This document shows positions 5,661-14,327 of a stretch of DNA of 39,077 nucleotides, in pieces. Source of the stretch: a virus; the IMG/VR virus record IMGVR_UViG_3300035698_010051, positions 1 through 39,077 of that record, one strand, 5' to 3'. A program made the position numbers and the translations under genes. The notes beneath the pieces are model-generated. The model ran no database searches and was not told the origin of the DNA. It saw only the letters and a list, made by a program, of their open reading frames with translations. How positions within the stretch are numbered: position 1 is the first letter of the stretch; each line of letters opens with the position of its first letter.

Positions 5661-7950
5661 CGTCTGCCCCCTGCTCTTTTGCGGCCACAATCCCGCGGTC
5701 ATAGCGGAGGCTCAGCCCGCGTTCAGCACCGGATTTGATGCGGTTCCGAACGGTTTCGTCGGTGCAGTTCATTTCTTTGGCCATCATCGAAACGGTCACC
5801 TCGTCGTTTTCCGCAGCAAGGACTGTATGGGCCAGTGAACACGCGGCGTCGTTAGTGTTCTGAAGCGCCTCGATGGCGTGTGCGCGCTTTTTCGTGTCGA
5901 TCTCCCCGGTAGCTATTGCATCATTGAGAAGGTCTTCACTGTCAACATGTATCGGCCATTGGAACCACATACGTTTTGCGGGGAACAGCGGGAACTCGCG
6001 GAGGATGCCCTCTACGCGCCAGGCGGTAGCCATGTCGGCCGCGGCTACTGCTGCCGGGCGTACCTTGCGGATCGCATCGCCCAGGCCGTTCTGATTAGCC
6101 CAATGCGCGAGCTTCAGGCCGACAATCGCATCGTCCTGTGGACATTCGTCACGCCAGTTCGCGCTTACCTCATCCAGGGCGCCGGCCATTGCATCGCATT
6201 CCCAGCGGTTGTGCAGTTGCTTGCGAACGTGTTCGTCTACCTCCAGTTCAATGAGGTCCAGCAGCGCGTCGGGATCTCTGGCGAACACGCCGGAGCCGCT
6301 GCTTCGATCATGTGCACGCTTCTGGCCCTGGTCGCCCTTCGAATGATGATGGCAATAGATGACCGCCGCGCCAAGCTCGGAGCACACGCGATCAAACTGG
6401 TTACAGAACTTGGCCATCTCGTGTGCAGCGTTTTCGTCACCTGTTATCACCTTGTAAATGGGATCGATGATGATTGCAGCATACTCGCGTTTCAGCGCCC
6501 GTCGGATCAGCCTGGGCGCCAGTTCGTTCATTGGCAGCGCCTTGCCGCGCAGGTTCCAAATATCTACGTCTGCGGCGTGTGTCGGCTTGTAGTCCATACG
6601 GTGGTACAGGTCCACGAGCCGGTGTTTGGCGCTGGCGCCGTCAAGTTCGAGGTTGACATACAGAACGCGTCCTTGCTGACAGGGCCAGCCCAGCCATTGC
6701 TTGCCCTCTGCAATGGCAATGGCCAGCTGAAGCAGGAGGAAGCTCTTGCCGGCCTTGCTCGGGCCGGCCAAGAGCATCTTGTGACCTCTGCGCAGGATGC
6801 CGTTGATGATCGGTTCGGCCAACGGCGGTGGAGAGTCGAAGAAATCGGCGAGCGTTTCGACGTCCGGCAGATCGTCGTTGACAGCGGCAATCCAGTCAGC
6901 CCATTCGGCCCATGACGGCTGTCCGATGTTGGTCGCGACAAGCCACTGTTTCTTTCCGTTCCGGGTTGCGCCCGGCAGTCGTGACAACCTGGATGGATTA
7001 CGATTCTGCCGATCAATCACCAGGCCGTTCTTCTTGCATACGTCATAGAGGAAATCAACGCGCTTCCGGTATTCCTTGAAGTCCGGCGCCTCGACACGGA
7101 CGATCGCATGCAGGCTCTTGCCGCCTGAATGCACCAGGGCGGCTACAGGTAGCTCAAGCTGTCGATAGATTGCATACTGCCGTTCGATGCTGATGTCATC
7201 GGATTCGACCAGGGCGAAACGACATGCTGTCACGTGTTCATCACTGCAGCCGGCGCCGGATAGCGGATTGAACCGGATCCACGCGCCCGCCATACTGTTC
7301 CAGTCACCAACTACCTCGCCGAGATCCTTGGCGCATGCCAGGAGTTCCAGCAGCTCGCCGGCCGTGCGATCCCATACACCGCGTTTCGGCAGCCAGCGTT
7401 TGCCGCCGTCTTTGGTGTCCTGTTCCCAACTATCAGTATTGACCCCGACACGTTCATCACTGTTGAAGAGGGTCCGCAGGTACGTGGCAAGATCAGCACG
7501 GCCGTCCCAGGCCTCTCCCGGTTCCGGCGGCAGCGGCTGGTCTTGCAGCCACTCTTGACGTACAACCTGGAGCGCCGGCGTCACCGGCTCACTGTGCGGG
7601 CCGATAGTAGCGTCCCACGGCAGCGCCGCTCCGGCTACCCCGGGTGCCGGTGTGCTAACGTGCCCGCCCTGATCACGGCACAGCTTGACCAGTGTGCCCA
7701 CCCTGACCAGTGTGCCCACCCCTACGGCATGGCCGTTGCCGCCCTTGAACGACTTCCACTTGGCAGCCATCTCGCGTGGCTTATAGCGCTTGATGTCCTG
7801 CGCGCTCCACGTGTCCCAGTCACTGAGCTGTACACCGGCGTCCTTCAGTGCCATGCCGACAGCCAACCATTCCTCGTAATCGAGCGCCGCCGGCTTGATC
7901 TGTGCCAAGCACTCGCGGGCTGTAGTGGAGTCGTTTATATGGTCATTCAT
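5644..7950 (-). CDS. Primase-helicase fusion (PriCT/AEP-like primase plus RepA/DnaB-like RecA-fold helicase)
   Basis: A 768-residue replication protein. Residues ~15-75 resemble the PriCT_2 module ([12 protein letters not shown] ... W-D-T-W-S). Around 240-340 lies a primase-like segment with [12 protein letters not shown] and [13 protein letters not shown], as in archaeo-eukaryotic-type primases of phages and plasmids. From ~390 an AAA_25/RepA-type ATPase begins: Walker [11 protein letters not shown], Walker B I-I-I-D-P, then C-H-H-H-S-K-G. The C-terminus contains an HTH-like region ([16 protein letters not shown]). It should unwind DNA and lay primers at the replication fork. ATG 7950 overlaps the stop of the PP-loop gene (TGATG). 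No phage DNA polymerase is present, so host polymerase is presumably recruited. Confidence 0.85.
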   Translation of the reverse strand: MNDHINDSTTARECLAQIKPAALDYEEWLAVGMALKDAGVQLSDWDTWSAQDIKRYKPREMAAKWKSFKGGNGHAVGVGTLVRVGTLVKLCRDQGGHVSTPAPGVAGAALPWDATIGPHSEPVTPALQVVRQEWLQDQPLPPEPGEAWDGRADLATYLRTLFNSDERVGVNTDSWEQDTKDGGKRWLPKRGVWDRTAGELLELLACAKDLGEVVGDWNSMAGAWIRFNPLSGAGCSDEHVTACRFALVESDDISIERQYAIYRQLELPVAALVHSGGKSLHAIVRVEAPDFKEYRKRVDFLYDVCKKNGLVIDRQNRNPSRLSRLPGATRNGKKQWLVATNIGQPSWAEWADWIAAVNDDLPDVETLADFFDSPPPLAEPIINGILRRGHKMLLAGPSKAGKSFLLLQLAIAIAEGKQWLGWPCQQGRVLYVNLELDGASAKHRLVDLYHRMDYKPTHAADVDIWNLRGKALPMNELAPRLIRRALKREYAAIIIDPIYKVITGDENAAHEMAKFCNQFDRVCSELGAAVIYCHHHSKGDQGQKRAHDRSSGSGVFARDPDALLDLIELEVDEHVRKQLHNRWECDAMAGALDEVSANWRDECPQDDAIVGLKLAHWANQNGLGDAIRKVRPAAVAAADMATAWRVEGILREFPLFPAKRMWFQWPIHVDSEDLLNDAIATGEIDTKKRAHAIEALQNTNDAACSLAHTVLAAENDEVTVSMMAKEMNCTDETVRNRIKSGAERGLSLRYDRGIVAAKEQGADDEEDI
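7686..7721. repeat. Perfect 18-bp tandem duplication inside the primase-helicase gene
   Basis: TGACCAGTGTGCCCACCC occurs twice back to back (7686-7703 and 7704-7721). It adds six residues, so the protein reads [11 protein letters not shown] between the PriCT-like and primase segments. The frame is preserved. This probably reflects replication slippage in a flexible linker. Confidence 0.85.
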
Positions 7951-8822
7951 CAATAAAGCCCCATCATGCAACCGTCATCGTCTTCGGGTAGCGCATTGCC
8001 GCTCTGCCACCACGCGAACAGTTCATCCGCAGTGGTGATCCGCGGCATTCCCGGCCAGCTTCGGCCCTTGTATGCGCCTCGCTTCATCAAGTCGCCGCGC
8101 CGCCGCCCCCAAAGCCGGTGAAACGCCCGTCGCCATGCCTGCTCGTACTTCGGCCAGCGGGCGAAGTCCCGAGCTACGCCTTTCGCGCCACCCATCGGGC
8201 AGCCGATGCACCCCAGGCGCTTGAAGCCCTCGTCATACAGGGAGCAGTACGGAATGTGCTCGGTGCGGATAAACGCCCACACATTCTCGGCGGTCCAGTC
8301 GATGATCGGGCTAAGGGCCCAGGACGGCTCTTTCCGTTTTCCATGGTTCTGCTCATTCGACCAACGCGTCAGCAGTTTCCATGTCTTACGGCGGCGATCC
8401 GACTCGGCCCAGCGAATGCCCAGCACCTTCACTTTGCCCGCGCCGCCACCCTCCTTAAGCTCCTGACAGCACCATCGTTGGTGCCGCAGCGGGTAGCCGC
8501 GCTCGTCTGCCATGACCGTAAAGAAGCATTTGGGCGGGTGATGCATTTCTACCTCGGCGTGCTCGCGTTTGATGAACCGCACCAGTTCCGGTGGGTCAAT
8601 GGTGGTCACTGAGTAGTGCCACTTGATCTCCACACCGGCCATCTCAGCCAACCGCTTGATGCACACACTGTCCTTGCCACCGCTAAAGCAGCCGTAGTAG
8701 CCGTCTTCCGCGTCCATTCCCAGCGCCAGCCCCCGGAACTCCCGCAGCCGCTGGCCGGCTACAGCGACCTTCTCGTCAATGCTTATGCCCCAGTCGTCGG
8801 CAAGTAGTGGTTGCTTTACCAT
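7950..8822 (-). CDS. PAPS reductase-like PP-loop protein (phage adenine-nucleotide alpha-hydrolase family)
   Basis: 290 residues from ATG 8822, which has an AGGAGAT site inside the end of the helicase gene. The PP-loop S-G-G-K-D-S is at residues 47-52. Downstream are the W-C-C-Q-E-L-K region and a cysteine motif R-L-G-C-I-G-C-P-M, followed by R-W-P-K-Y-E-Q-A-W-R-R-A-F. This matches the phosphoadenosine phosphosulfate reductase family proteins common in phages. PP-loop enzymes adenylate substrates for sulfur or nitrogen chemistry. Relatives include CysH and the DNA phosphorothioation protein DndC. The phage versions have no firmly known role. DNA or RNA thio-modification or interference with host sulfur metabolism are inferences. 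It sits in the replication operon between helicase and primase-helicase. Confidence 0.8.
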   Translation of the reverse strand: MVKQPLLADDWGISIDEKVAVAGQRLREFRGLALGMDAEDGYYGCFSGGKDSVCIKRLAEMAGVEIKWHYSVTTIDPPELVRFIKREHAEVEMHHPPKCFFTVMADERGYPLRHQRWCCQELKEGGGAGKVKVLGIRWAESDRRRKTWKLLTRWSNEQNHGKRKEPSWALSPIIDWTAENVWAFIRTEHIPYCSLYDEGFKRLGCIGCPMGGAKGVARDFARWPKYEQAWRRAFHRLWGRRRGDLMKRGAYKGRSWPGMPRITTADELFAWWQSGNALPEDDDGCMMGLY

Positions 8823-10429
8823 TGTGCCATCTCCTGCGGCACGGCCGGCCGGTACTCTTTCGGGCTGATTCCGGGCGGTACACGCCACATGTTGCCGGCA
8901 ATGCGGTCGATCAGCTTGCGGGCGCCGTCGAACCCCCAAGTGCCTACCGCCTGGAATCCGCGGCCTTCGAGGAACCGAATCTGTTTCGGTGTGGTCAGGT
9001 TCTCGGTCCGCCGTTTGGCCAATGTGTCCAGCAGCTTGGCAGCGTGTCCCTGACAGGTAACTTCGTCGGGAGAAATTCCGGACTTCTCAAGCCGCTTGAG
9101 CTGCGCCATTGCCGGCGGCCCCATTGCTCGCAGGTCGCCGGTATCCGGTATGTACTCGCGATCGGCGCCGATACTCATTTCGTACTGCAGCGGGTCGACC
9201 AGCGAGCGCTTACGCTGCTTCTGCTCTTCGAGCAACTTGCGTAGCGATTCCTCGCGTTCCTCGGTTGCCGTGCCTTCCGCGTCGGCTTCGGCTTCCAGCA
9301 GGTCCACCGAGCCATCCAGGCTGGCTGCGGCCATCAGCTCAGCCACGCGCCTACTGATCTCCGGATTCTCGCAGATAAGATGCGCCGGCCGGCAGAGTTC
9401 GTGGCGCTCAGAATGCCAAAGGAAATCGAGCAGAAGCAGATCCGGCTTGCCCGGGTGGATGCGTGTGCCGCGACCGCACATCTGTGCATAGAGACTGCGC
9501 ACCTTCGTCGGTCGCAGCACGCAGATACAGTCAACGTCCGGCTGATCCCAGCCTTCGGTCAACAGCATGGCGTTGCAGAGCACAGAGCCGGGCCCGGCCG
9601 CGTCAAACCACTTGAGCGTTTCCGCGCGATCCCGGCTTTCGCCGTTTACCTCGCGCACCGGGATACCGCGCGCAGCCAGCATGGCTTGGAACTTCTGCGA
9701 AGTCTGAATCAGCGGCAGGAATACCACCGTTTTGCGTGCCTGGCACTCCGTGGCAATGTGGTCGGCGATCTGCTCAAGGTACGGATCGAGCGCGGTGCCG
9801 ACAGCCTTCGCCTGGAAATCGCCGGCAGTGACCTTGACTGCATCCAGGTCGATCGTCAGTGGAATGGTTAGTGCGCGTATCGGGCAGAGCCACCCATCGC
9901 GGACAGCCGCAGGCAGTGAGTATTCGAATGCCAGCGTTTCGAAAACTTCCCCCAGGTCGCGCTTATCGCCCCTGTCGGCAGTTGCGGTGACACCCAGCAC
10001 CTTCGCGTCCGGGTAGTGATCGACCACCGCGCGGTAGCTGGCGCTTATGGCGTGGTGCGCTTCGTCAACGATCACGTGGGTGAAGTCATGACCATTGCGT
10101 CTGTGCTCGCGCTGCATGGTTTGCACACTGCCGACCACAACGTTGAACCAAGTATCGACCGCGGTGTTTTCAGCCTTCTCAACGCCGCAGCCGAGTCCTG
10201 TAACCTTTTCCAGCTTGTCAGCCGCCTGCTGTAGCAATTCGTGCCGATGCGCCAGCACCAGGCACCGGCCGCCGTGACGTACGGCATGCTCAATAATCGA
10301 GGAGAATACGATCGTCTTGCCGGTCCCTGTCGGCAACACCATCAGCGTTGCCCGCACTCCCTGTTCCCATTGTTCCAATACTGCTCTCGCGGCTGCCGTC
10401 TGGTATGGTCGAAGCGTCATGCTGCCCAC
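8816..10429 (-). CDS. SF2 DEAD/DEAH-family helicase
   Basis: A 537-residue superfamily 2 helicase. It opens with the Q-motif-like L-R-P-Y-Q, Walker A L-P-T-G-T-G-K-T (about residues 32-39), motif II V-D-E-A-H-H, motif III V-T-A-T, and in the second RecA fold C-G-R-G-T-R-I-H-P-G-K (motif VI). A highly charged Glu/Arg-rich region follows and the C-terminal ~100 residues are unassigned. It should translocate on or remodel DNA during replication or recombination (compare phage UvsW/RecQ-like or type III restriction-like helicases). GTG 10429 is preceded by GGGAGG at good spacing, and ATG 10420 is an alternative. The stop overlaps the PP-loop gene. Confidence 0.88.
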   Translation of the reverse strand: MGSMTLRPYQTAAARAVLEQWEQGVRATLMVLPTGTGKTIVFSSIIEHAVRHGGRCLVLAHRHELLQQAADKLEKVTGLGCGVEKAENTAVDTWFNVVVGSVQTMQREHRRNGHDFTHVIVDEAHHAISASYRAVVDHYPDAKVLGVTATADRGDKRDLGEVFETLAFEYSLPAAVRDGWLCPIRALTIPLTIDLDAVKVTAGDFQAKAVGTALDPYLEQIADHIATECQARKTVVFLPLIQTSQKFQAMLAARGIPVREVNGESRDRAETLKWFDAAGPGSVLCNAMLLTEGWDQPDVDCICVLRPTKVRSLYAQMCGRGTRIHPGKPDLLLLDFLWHSERHELCRPAHLICENPEISRRVAELMAAASLDGSVDLLEAEADAEGTATEEREESLRKLLEEQKQRKRSLVDPLQYEMSIGADREYIPDTGDLRAMGPPAMAQLKRLEKSGISPDEVTCQGHAAKLLDTLAKRRTENLTTPKQIRFLEGRGFQAVGTWGFDGARKLIDRIAGNMWRVPPGISPKEYRPAVPQEMAQW

Positions 10430-10606
10430 TGCTTGTCAACCTCCCGTATCTATAGAGTCACACTCGGCAGTGCCTCCTTGAAACCGTGCGTTCATGACCA
10501 CCCGTTGCCGGATATTCCTTACGCTGCCGCGGTGATGCACCGCACTGCCGGCAGGATCCCGGGCCACCCTTCGGCGTCCACCCGGGATCTCCATACAACG
10601 GTGTGC

Positions 10607-11065
10607 TCAAAACGGCGCCTCACCGGGGGCCAGTTGTTCTTCATCCTCGGGGGGATCCAGGAACTTCGTGATGTCATTTGACTTGCGTATCTCGCCGTCC
10701 TTCCCTGTCCACTCGCGCACGTCGAGCTTGCACCGGCCCTCGCCACCGACCACGCCGTTCCAGTCCATGACAATGCGTTCGCCGTGTTTGCGTGCGCCAA
10801 GTGCACGGAAGAAGCCACACAGCAGTCCCTCGGTCTTGGTGTGCAGAAACAGGCTATGATGCAGCGTCGTGTACATCGATTCGTCGCCGACCTCAATAGT
10901 CAACACGGCCTGGTTGCAGGGCGGCAGCTTCACACTGCCGGCAAAGCGTTTGCGCTCGAACTTCGTTACACGAAACGGGTACTCACCCGCATCGAGCAAC
11001 ACGAAGTCGCTACCGTCGTTTTCAATCTGATCATCCCATCCCAGTTCTCGTCCTTCGGCTGTCAT
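10607..11065 (-). CDS. DUF669-like probable single-stranded DNA-binding protein (152 aa)
   Basis: ATG 11065 with an AGAGGA site. The sequence shows the layout of DUF669 phage proteins: an early strand D-A-G-E-Y-P-F-R-V-T-K-F-E-R-K, a central region ending F-F-R-A-L-G, then W-N-G-V-V-G-G-E-G-R-C-K-L-D-V and an acidic, Pro-rich tail (P-P-E-D-E-E-Q-L-A-P-G). DUF669 proteins replace or complement SSB in many phage recombination operons, and acidic C-tails are typical of SSBs. It directly follows the Sak4-like ATPase gene, the usual partner neighbourhood. Family assignment is by pattern and not certain. Confidence 0.6.
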   Translation of the reverse strand: MTAEGRELGWDDQIENDGSDFVLLDAGEYPFRVTKFERKRFAGSVKLPPCNQAVLTIEVGDESMYTTLHHSLFLHTKTEGLLCGFFRALGARKHGERIVMDWNGVVGGEGRCKLDVREWTGKDGEIRKSNDITKFLDPPEDEEQLAPGEAPF

Positions 11066-11119
11066 GTGTCTGTCCTCTCCGCGTGATTACGGATGCGCGG
11101 CCCCCATTAGGTCTGGTGG

Positions 11120-12160
11120 CTACGCTGCTGCTGTTACCTGGCTGGCAATCAGTTGGATGTTATTCACCACGGCCGCCCACTTGCCGACTACACGCGCCAG
11201 TGTGGCCTCGTTGTAGTCACGCGGGTTCATGTCTGCGGGTACCACCTTCTTGCGCGCCAGCTCCGCGCCGAGCTGTTCCTTGGTGATGCTGCTTGTGGTC
11301 ATCAGTTGGGCAAGCTGAGTGAGGAGGTTCTGTTTCTCCGGACTCGGCCTGTCCTGGATAGGCACAGGCTTGAGATCGGCCGGCACATCGTCAGTGGTGG
11401 CGGTTTGAACCGGCTCCGGCCGGAGAGGCTTTTCCGGGATACTGGTTGGTGCGACTTTGGGGAAGATCCCGGCAATGGCATCGAAGGTGAGTGGCAGTTC
11501 GGCCGGGAGGTTGAACCGGTTTTTGGCGTCCCAGCAGGGATGATGCTCAGCGAACATCACGCGCTTGCCGCCCTGGGCCTTTGCCTTTCCGTCCGTCTCA
11601 ACCACAATGGTCTTGTAGTTGAGAAACAGAATCAGATCAGCCCATTCTTTCGTAGCCGGCCCGACTTGCTTGGACAGCTTCGTTTCCCACCGGTCATAAG
11701 CGCCTGCTTCGTCTGGTTGCTCGAACTTGCGCATCCATGCGTGCCCCAGGAACAGTACGTGCATCCCGGTCTTCGCTTGCAGAACCGCAACCTGGTCCAA
11801 GAACCGTTTCCACTCTTCGGCGGTATAGGTGTAGCCCTTGCCATAGCCGAAGGCCTCGATACTGTCCTGCTGATACTTTGCCAGTACGGCTTGCATCGCC
11901 AGCTTCTCAAGCCAGTCTGCGGTGTCGAACACCAGCGTCTTGTAACCGTTGCAGTCGGTTGCCAACTCGTCTACGGTCTGAAGCACGGCTGCCCAGCTCA
12001 ACGGCTGGATGCGGTCAACGTCCAACCGCAGCGTCCCTGCTTCCGCGTCCACAAACAGCGGTTTTGGCCATGCTGCTGCGAACGTGCTCTTGCCGATGCC
12101 CTCAGGCCCGTAGGCCAGTGCCCTGATCGGCGCGTTCTGTCTGCCCTTCACAATGTTCAT
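11120..12160 (-). CDS. Sak4-like RecA-fold ATPase (AAA_24 family), single-strand annealing/recombination
   Basis: 346 residues from ATG 12160, overlapping the upstream stop as ATGA. Walker A Y-G-P-E-G-I-G-K-S-T at about 17-26, then F-V-D-A-E-A-G-T and a Walker B-like strand T-L-V-F-D-T-A-D-W; a later strand H-V-L-F-L-G-H-A-W resembles sensor regions of RecA-fold enzymes. This is the pattern of AAA_24/Sak4 phage proteins, which anneal or exchange single strands with an SSB partner. The C-terminal ~120 residues after a Pro-rich linker are helical and not conserved by eye. The next gene encodes the DUF669-like SSB candidate, supporting the assignment. Confidence 0.75.
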   Translation of the reverse strand: MNIVKGRQNAPIRALAYGPEGIGKSTFAAAWPKPLFVDAEAGTLRLDVDRIQPLSWAAVLQTVDELATDCNGYKTLVFDTADWLEKLAMQAVLAKYQQDSIEAFGYGKGYTYTAEEWKRFLDQVAVLQAKTGMHVLFLGHAWMRKFEQPDEAGAYDRWETKLSKQVGPATKEWADLILFLNYKTIVVETDGKAKAQGGKRVMFAEHHPCWDAKNRFNLPAELPLTFDAIAGIFPKVAPTSIPEKPLRPEPVQTATTDDVPADLKPVPIQDRPSPEKQNLLTQLAQLMTTSSITKEQLGAELARKKVVPADMNPRDYNEATLARVVGKWAAVVNNIQLIASQVTAAA

Positions 12161-12666
12161 GCGTCCTGTCCTTCCGTGTCCTGCCCGTTCTCTTCTTCTA
12201 TCGGCAGCTCCGGCTGCCGTTCGGAATGCTTCAGCTGGCGTACCGAAACGACGTTCATTGTGTCGGTGCGGTAGATCGTCATTGTATCCTTCTCGTAGTC
12301 TGGAGTCATGCCGCATTCAACCGGCCGCTCTTCCTGCTTGTGCTTGACCGCTTCCGCGAGCTTGTCGATCTTGGCCTGGCACTTCTTGATCAAATCACCC
12401 GTCGCGCGGCGGTCCTCGGTATACTCTGCCAAATCTTTTTCGGCGTCTGCAAGGTCAACGCCGCGCACTCGCTGCTCGTCGTCCGTCATCCGGCACATGA
12501 GTTGCTGAATCTGGTGACCTATGCACTTACGCGATGAGTCGTGTAGATCAATGGCAAGCATTACTTGCTTCGCCCTCTCGTCGTTCAGCTGGTCAAGTGC
12601 CTGCATTGCCGTATCTAGCGGCACTTCTGGGCCTCCGTTAACGCTAATGGTTGTGTCCTTTGGCAT
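12157..12666 (-). CDS. Hypothetical coiled-coil protein (169 aa)
   Basis: ATG 12666 with a strong AGGAG site. The central region is strongly helical and charged (D-A-E-K-D-L-A-E-Y-T-E-D-R-R ... K-C-Q-A-K-I-D-K-L-A-E-A-V), suggesting a coiled coil, followed by a C-terminal acidic tail. No family is recognised. It lies between the RecF/Rad50-like ATPase and the Sak4-like ATPase genes and is coupled to the latter, so a role in early DNA metabolism is likely but unproven. Confidence 0.6.
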   Translation of the reverse strand: MPKDTTISVNGGPEVPLDTAMQALDQLNDERAKQVMLAIDLHDSSRKCIGHQIQQLMCRMTDDEQRVRGVDLADAEKDLAEYTEDRRATGDLIKKCQAKIDKLAEAVKHKQEERPVECGMTPDYEKDTMTIYRTDTMNVVSVRQLKHSERQPELPIEEENGQDTEGQDA

Positions 12667-12691
12667 CGTCGTCTCCTATCTAGTAAGTGGT

Positions 12692-12723
12692 AAAAAATCC
12701 GCGTTTGGTCACCCGATGCGCGG
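12692..12723 (-). terminator. Weak Rho-independent terminator-like hairpin
   Basis: Read on the - strand, CCGCG (12723-12719) can pair with CGCGG (12703-12699) across a 15-nt loop, followed at once by a run of six T (12697-12692). It lies between the stop of the RecF/Rad50-like ATPase and the start of the coiled-coil gene. The stem is only 5 bp, so it would attenuate rather than fully stop transcription. Confidence 0.3.
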
Positions 12724-12744
12724 CCCCGGGGGGCAGGACCGCCC

Positions 12745-14094
12745 TTACCAGTCCTGCTCGCCGGCAGGCGCCGCCGCGGCCGGTGCTGCCGGTGCCTCGG
12801 GTTCCTGTCCACCGAGAACAAGTCCGTCCTCAATGATGATGCTGCATTCATCGCCGTGGCTGACTCGCGTGGCAATGGCCTGCAGGCCTTCGCCGGTCAA
12901 CCAAGTATTTAATTCGGTGAGCTGTTCCCGGTCCATGCGCTCAAGTCCGTCGAGTAGCACGAACCCACATTCAGGCTTAAGTGCGCGAACAATGGCCACG
13001 CCAGAGCGGATTTGTTCGGCACTGCTCATGCAGTCCCAGGCTTTGGCGTGGTAAGTGAGTGAGCTGTTTTCGACCGAGAGCCCGGCCAGCGGCATGTCGG
13101 CACTATCCAGCAGTGCGGATCGCCGTGCGCGCACTTCCTCCACGCGTCCCGAAAGCATTTTGTACATGTCGCGGGCCTGCTCGGCGTCTTCCAGTGCCTT
13201 GCGCTTGTCCAGGTTCTGCCGGATTTTCGCGTTGACCGTTTCCATGTCGGCTATGCGCGTTTCGATCTCGGCGGTCGATTCGTCCTCGCCTATCGGCCGC
13301 TCAGTTGCGCCCTTGACGATTGCGGCGGCGTGAATCGCTCCTGCGGAAAGCTCTTCGAGCCGTTTCTTCGCTTCGTCCAGTTGCGCCTCGAGCCGGTGTA
13401 CCTCTTCAAGCTGGCCCTTCATCGAAAGGCGGGCACGTTCAGCTTCATTTTTGCACTGGCCAATGCGCTGGCGGCTTGCCATCTTCGCTGCGTTGCGCTG
13501 CATGACGGCTTGTGATGCCTGGACCAGACCGGCCGCGGACAGCAGCTCGTCCGGTACGTCGTGGTATTCGGGCATTTCGGCTGCGTACTTCTCCTTCTGA
13601 TCGGCGACACGCCCCTGCGTGGTACGCTCATCGTAGACCAAGCGTTCTTCGTTGTCGAGAGCGGTAAGCTGGTCACCGATGCCCAGGATACGCAACAGCA
13701 CTTCGGCCTTGCTCTTTCCGTTCATCGCCAGGAACTTCGGCAGGTTCAGCGCCAGTTCCTCGACAAACGAGTCGAGCAGCCGCTGGCCGGCTTTCTCACC
13801 GGCCGGATCGGTGACGTGCAGGGCCGCGTTCTTCCCGCGGCGCTCGACCTTCAGCCCATTGGAGAGCATGACCTCCAGGCGTGCGTCAGCGGCACCGTCG
13901 TCGCGTTGGAGATTGGTGGGTCGGTACTTCTCACCGCCCAGGGCGTAGCAGATGCCGTCGAGGATGGATGTCTTCCCCTGGCAGTTGCCGCCGCCAATCA
14001 CCGTCAGCCCGGTGGACACCGGGTCCAGGTGCACAGCGCGCACCCGCTTCACGTTTTCTAATTCAAGTGATACGATCTTGATTCCGTTGTTCAC
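12745..14094 (-). CDS. RecF/Rad50 (SMC)-like ATPase
   Basis: 449 residues from GTG 14094, preceded by AGAGGCAGG. The N-terminal motif I-V-S-L-E-L-E-N-V-K-R-V is typical of RecF/SbcC proteins, and Walker A G-G-G-N-C-Q-G-K-T-S lies at 34-43. A long charged central region (roughly 180-330) is predicted coiled coil. The C-terminal half has a signature-like S-S-A-E-Q-I-R-S-G and Walker B F-V-L-L-D-G-L-E-R-M-D, where Gly replaces the usual Glu directly after Asp. An Ala/Pro-rich tail ends the protein. Such ATPases organise DNA ends or gaps. Rad50 normally works with a nuclease, yet no SbcD-like gene is visible. A longer upstream start is possible but would overlap the preceding TM gene. Confidence 0.8.
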   Translation of the reverse strand: MNNGIKIVSLELENVKRVRAVHLDPVSTGLTVIGGGNCQGKTSILDGICYALGGEKYRPTNLQRDDGAADARLEVMLSNGLKVERRGKNAALHVTDPAGEKAGQRLLDSFVEELALNLPKFLAMNGKSKAEVLLRILGIGDQLTALDNEERLVYDERTTQGRVADQKEKYAAEMPEYHDVPDELLSAAGLVQASQAVMQRNAAKMASRQRIGQCKNEAERARLSMKGQLEEVHRLEAQLDEAKKRLEELSAGAIHAAAIVKGATERPIGEDESTAEIETRIADMETVNAKIRQNLDKRKALEDAEQARDMYKMLSGRVEEVRARRSALLDSADMPLAGLSVENSSLTYHAKAWDCMSSAEQIRSGVAIVRALKPECGFVLLDGLERMDREQLTELNTWLTGEGLQAIATRVSHGDECSIIIEDGLVLGGQEPEAPAAPAAAAPAGEQDW

Positions 14095-14126
14095 AATCCT
14101 GCCTCTCTTTCCTGCCTCTTCTGTCT

Positions 14127-14327
14127 CTACCGACTCGCGAGCCACATCAGCGGCCCGCTGAACAGTGCGACGGCTGCCAGTACAGCCGTGACAACTACAA
14201 AGAGCGCCAAGCCCATCTCCAACTGCCGGATGCCGCGACGGCGCTCGATCTTCCACATCGCGCGTAAATGCTCTTGATGTCGGGCTTCGATGTCAATTCG
14301 CGTGCTGTAACTGCTCGTGCTGGTCAT
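14127..14327 (-). CDS. Small single-pass membrane protein (66 aa)
   Basis: ATG 14327 overlaps the preceding stop as ATGA. The first ~40 residues are polar with an Arg/His-rich helix (A-R-H-Q-E-H-L-R-A-M-W-K-I-E-R-R-R), followed by one TM segment of about 20 residues (A-L-F-V-V-V-T-A-V-L-A-A-V-A-L-F) near the C-terminus. It resembles tiny phage membrane proteins of unknown function. Early expression suggests host takeover or membrane tethering of a replication factor, but this is only inference. Confidence 0.55.
   Translation of the reverse strand: MTSTSSYSTRIDIEARHQEHLRAMWKIERRRGIRQLEMGLALFVVVTAVLAAVALFSGPLMWLASR

Noticed and set aside
5878-6915. + strand frame of 345 codons opposite the primase-helicase
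   Set aside because: The - strand has Walker A/B and primase motifs. The opposing frame has no motif.
10430-10606. Small frames in the 177-bp gap between the helicase and DUF669-like genes
   Set aside because: A 34-codon GTG frame and a 52-codon ATG frame exist on the - strand, but neither has a convincing RBS or recognisable pattern.
11153-12274. + strand frame of 373 codons opposite the Sak4-like ATPase
   Set aside because: Shadow frame. The P-loop protein lies on the - strand within coupled genes.
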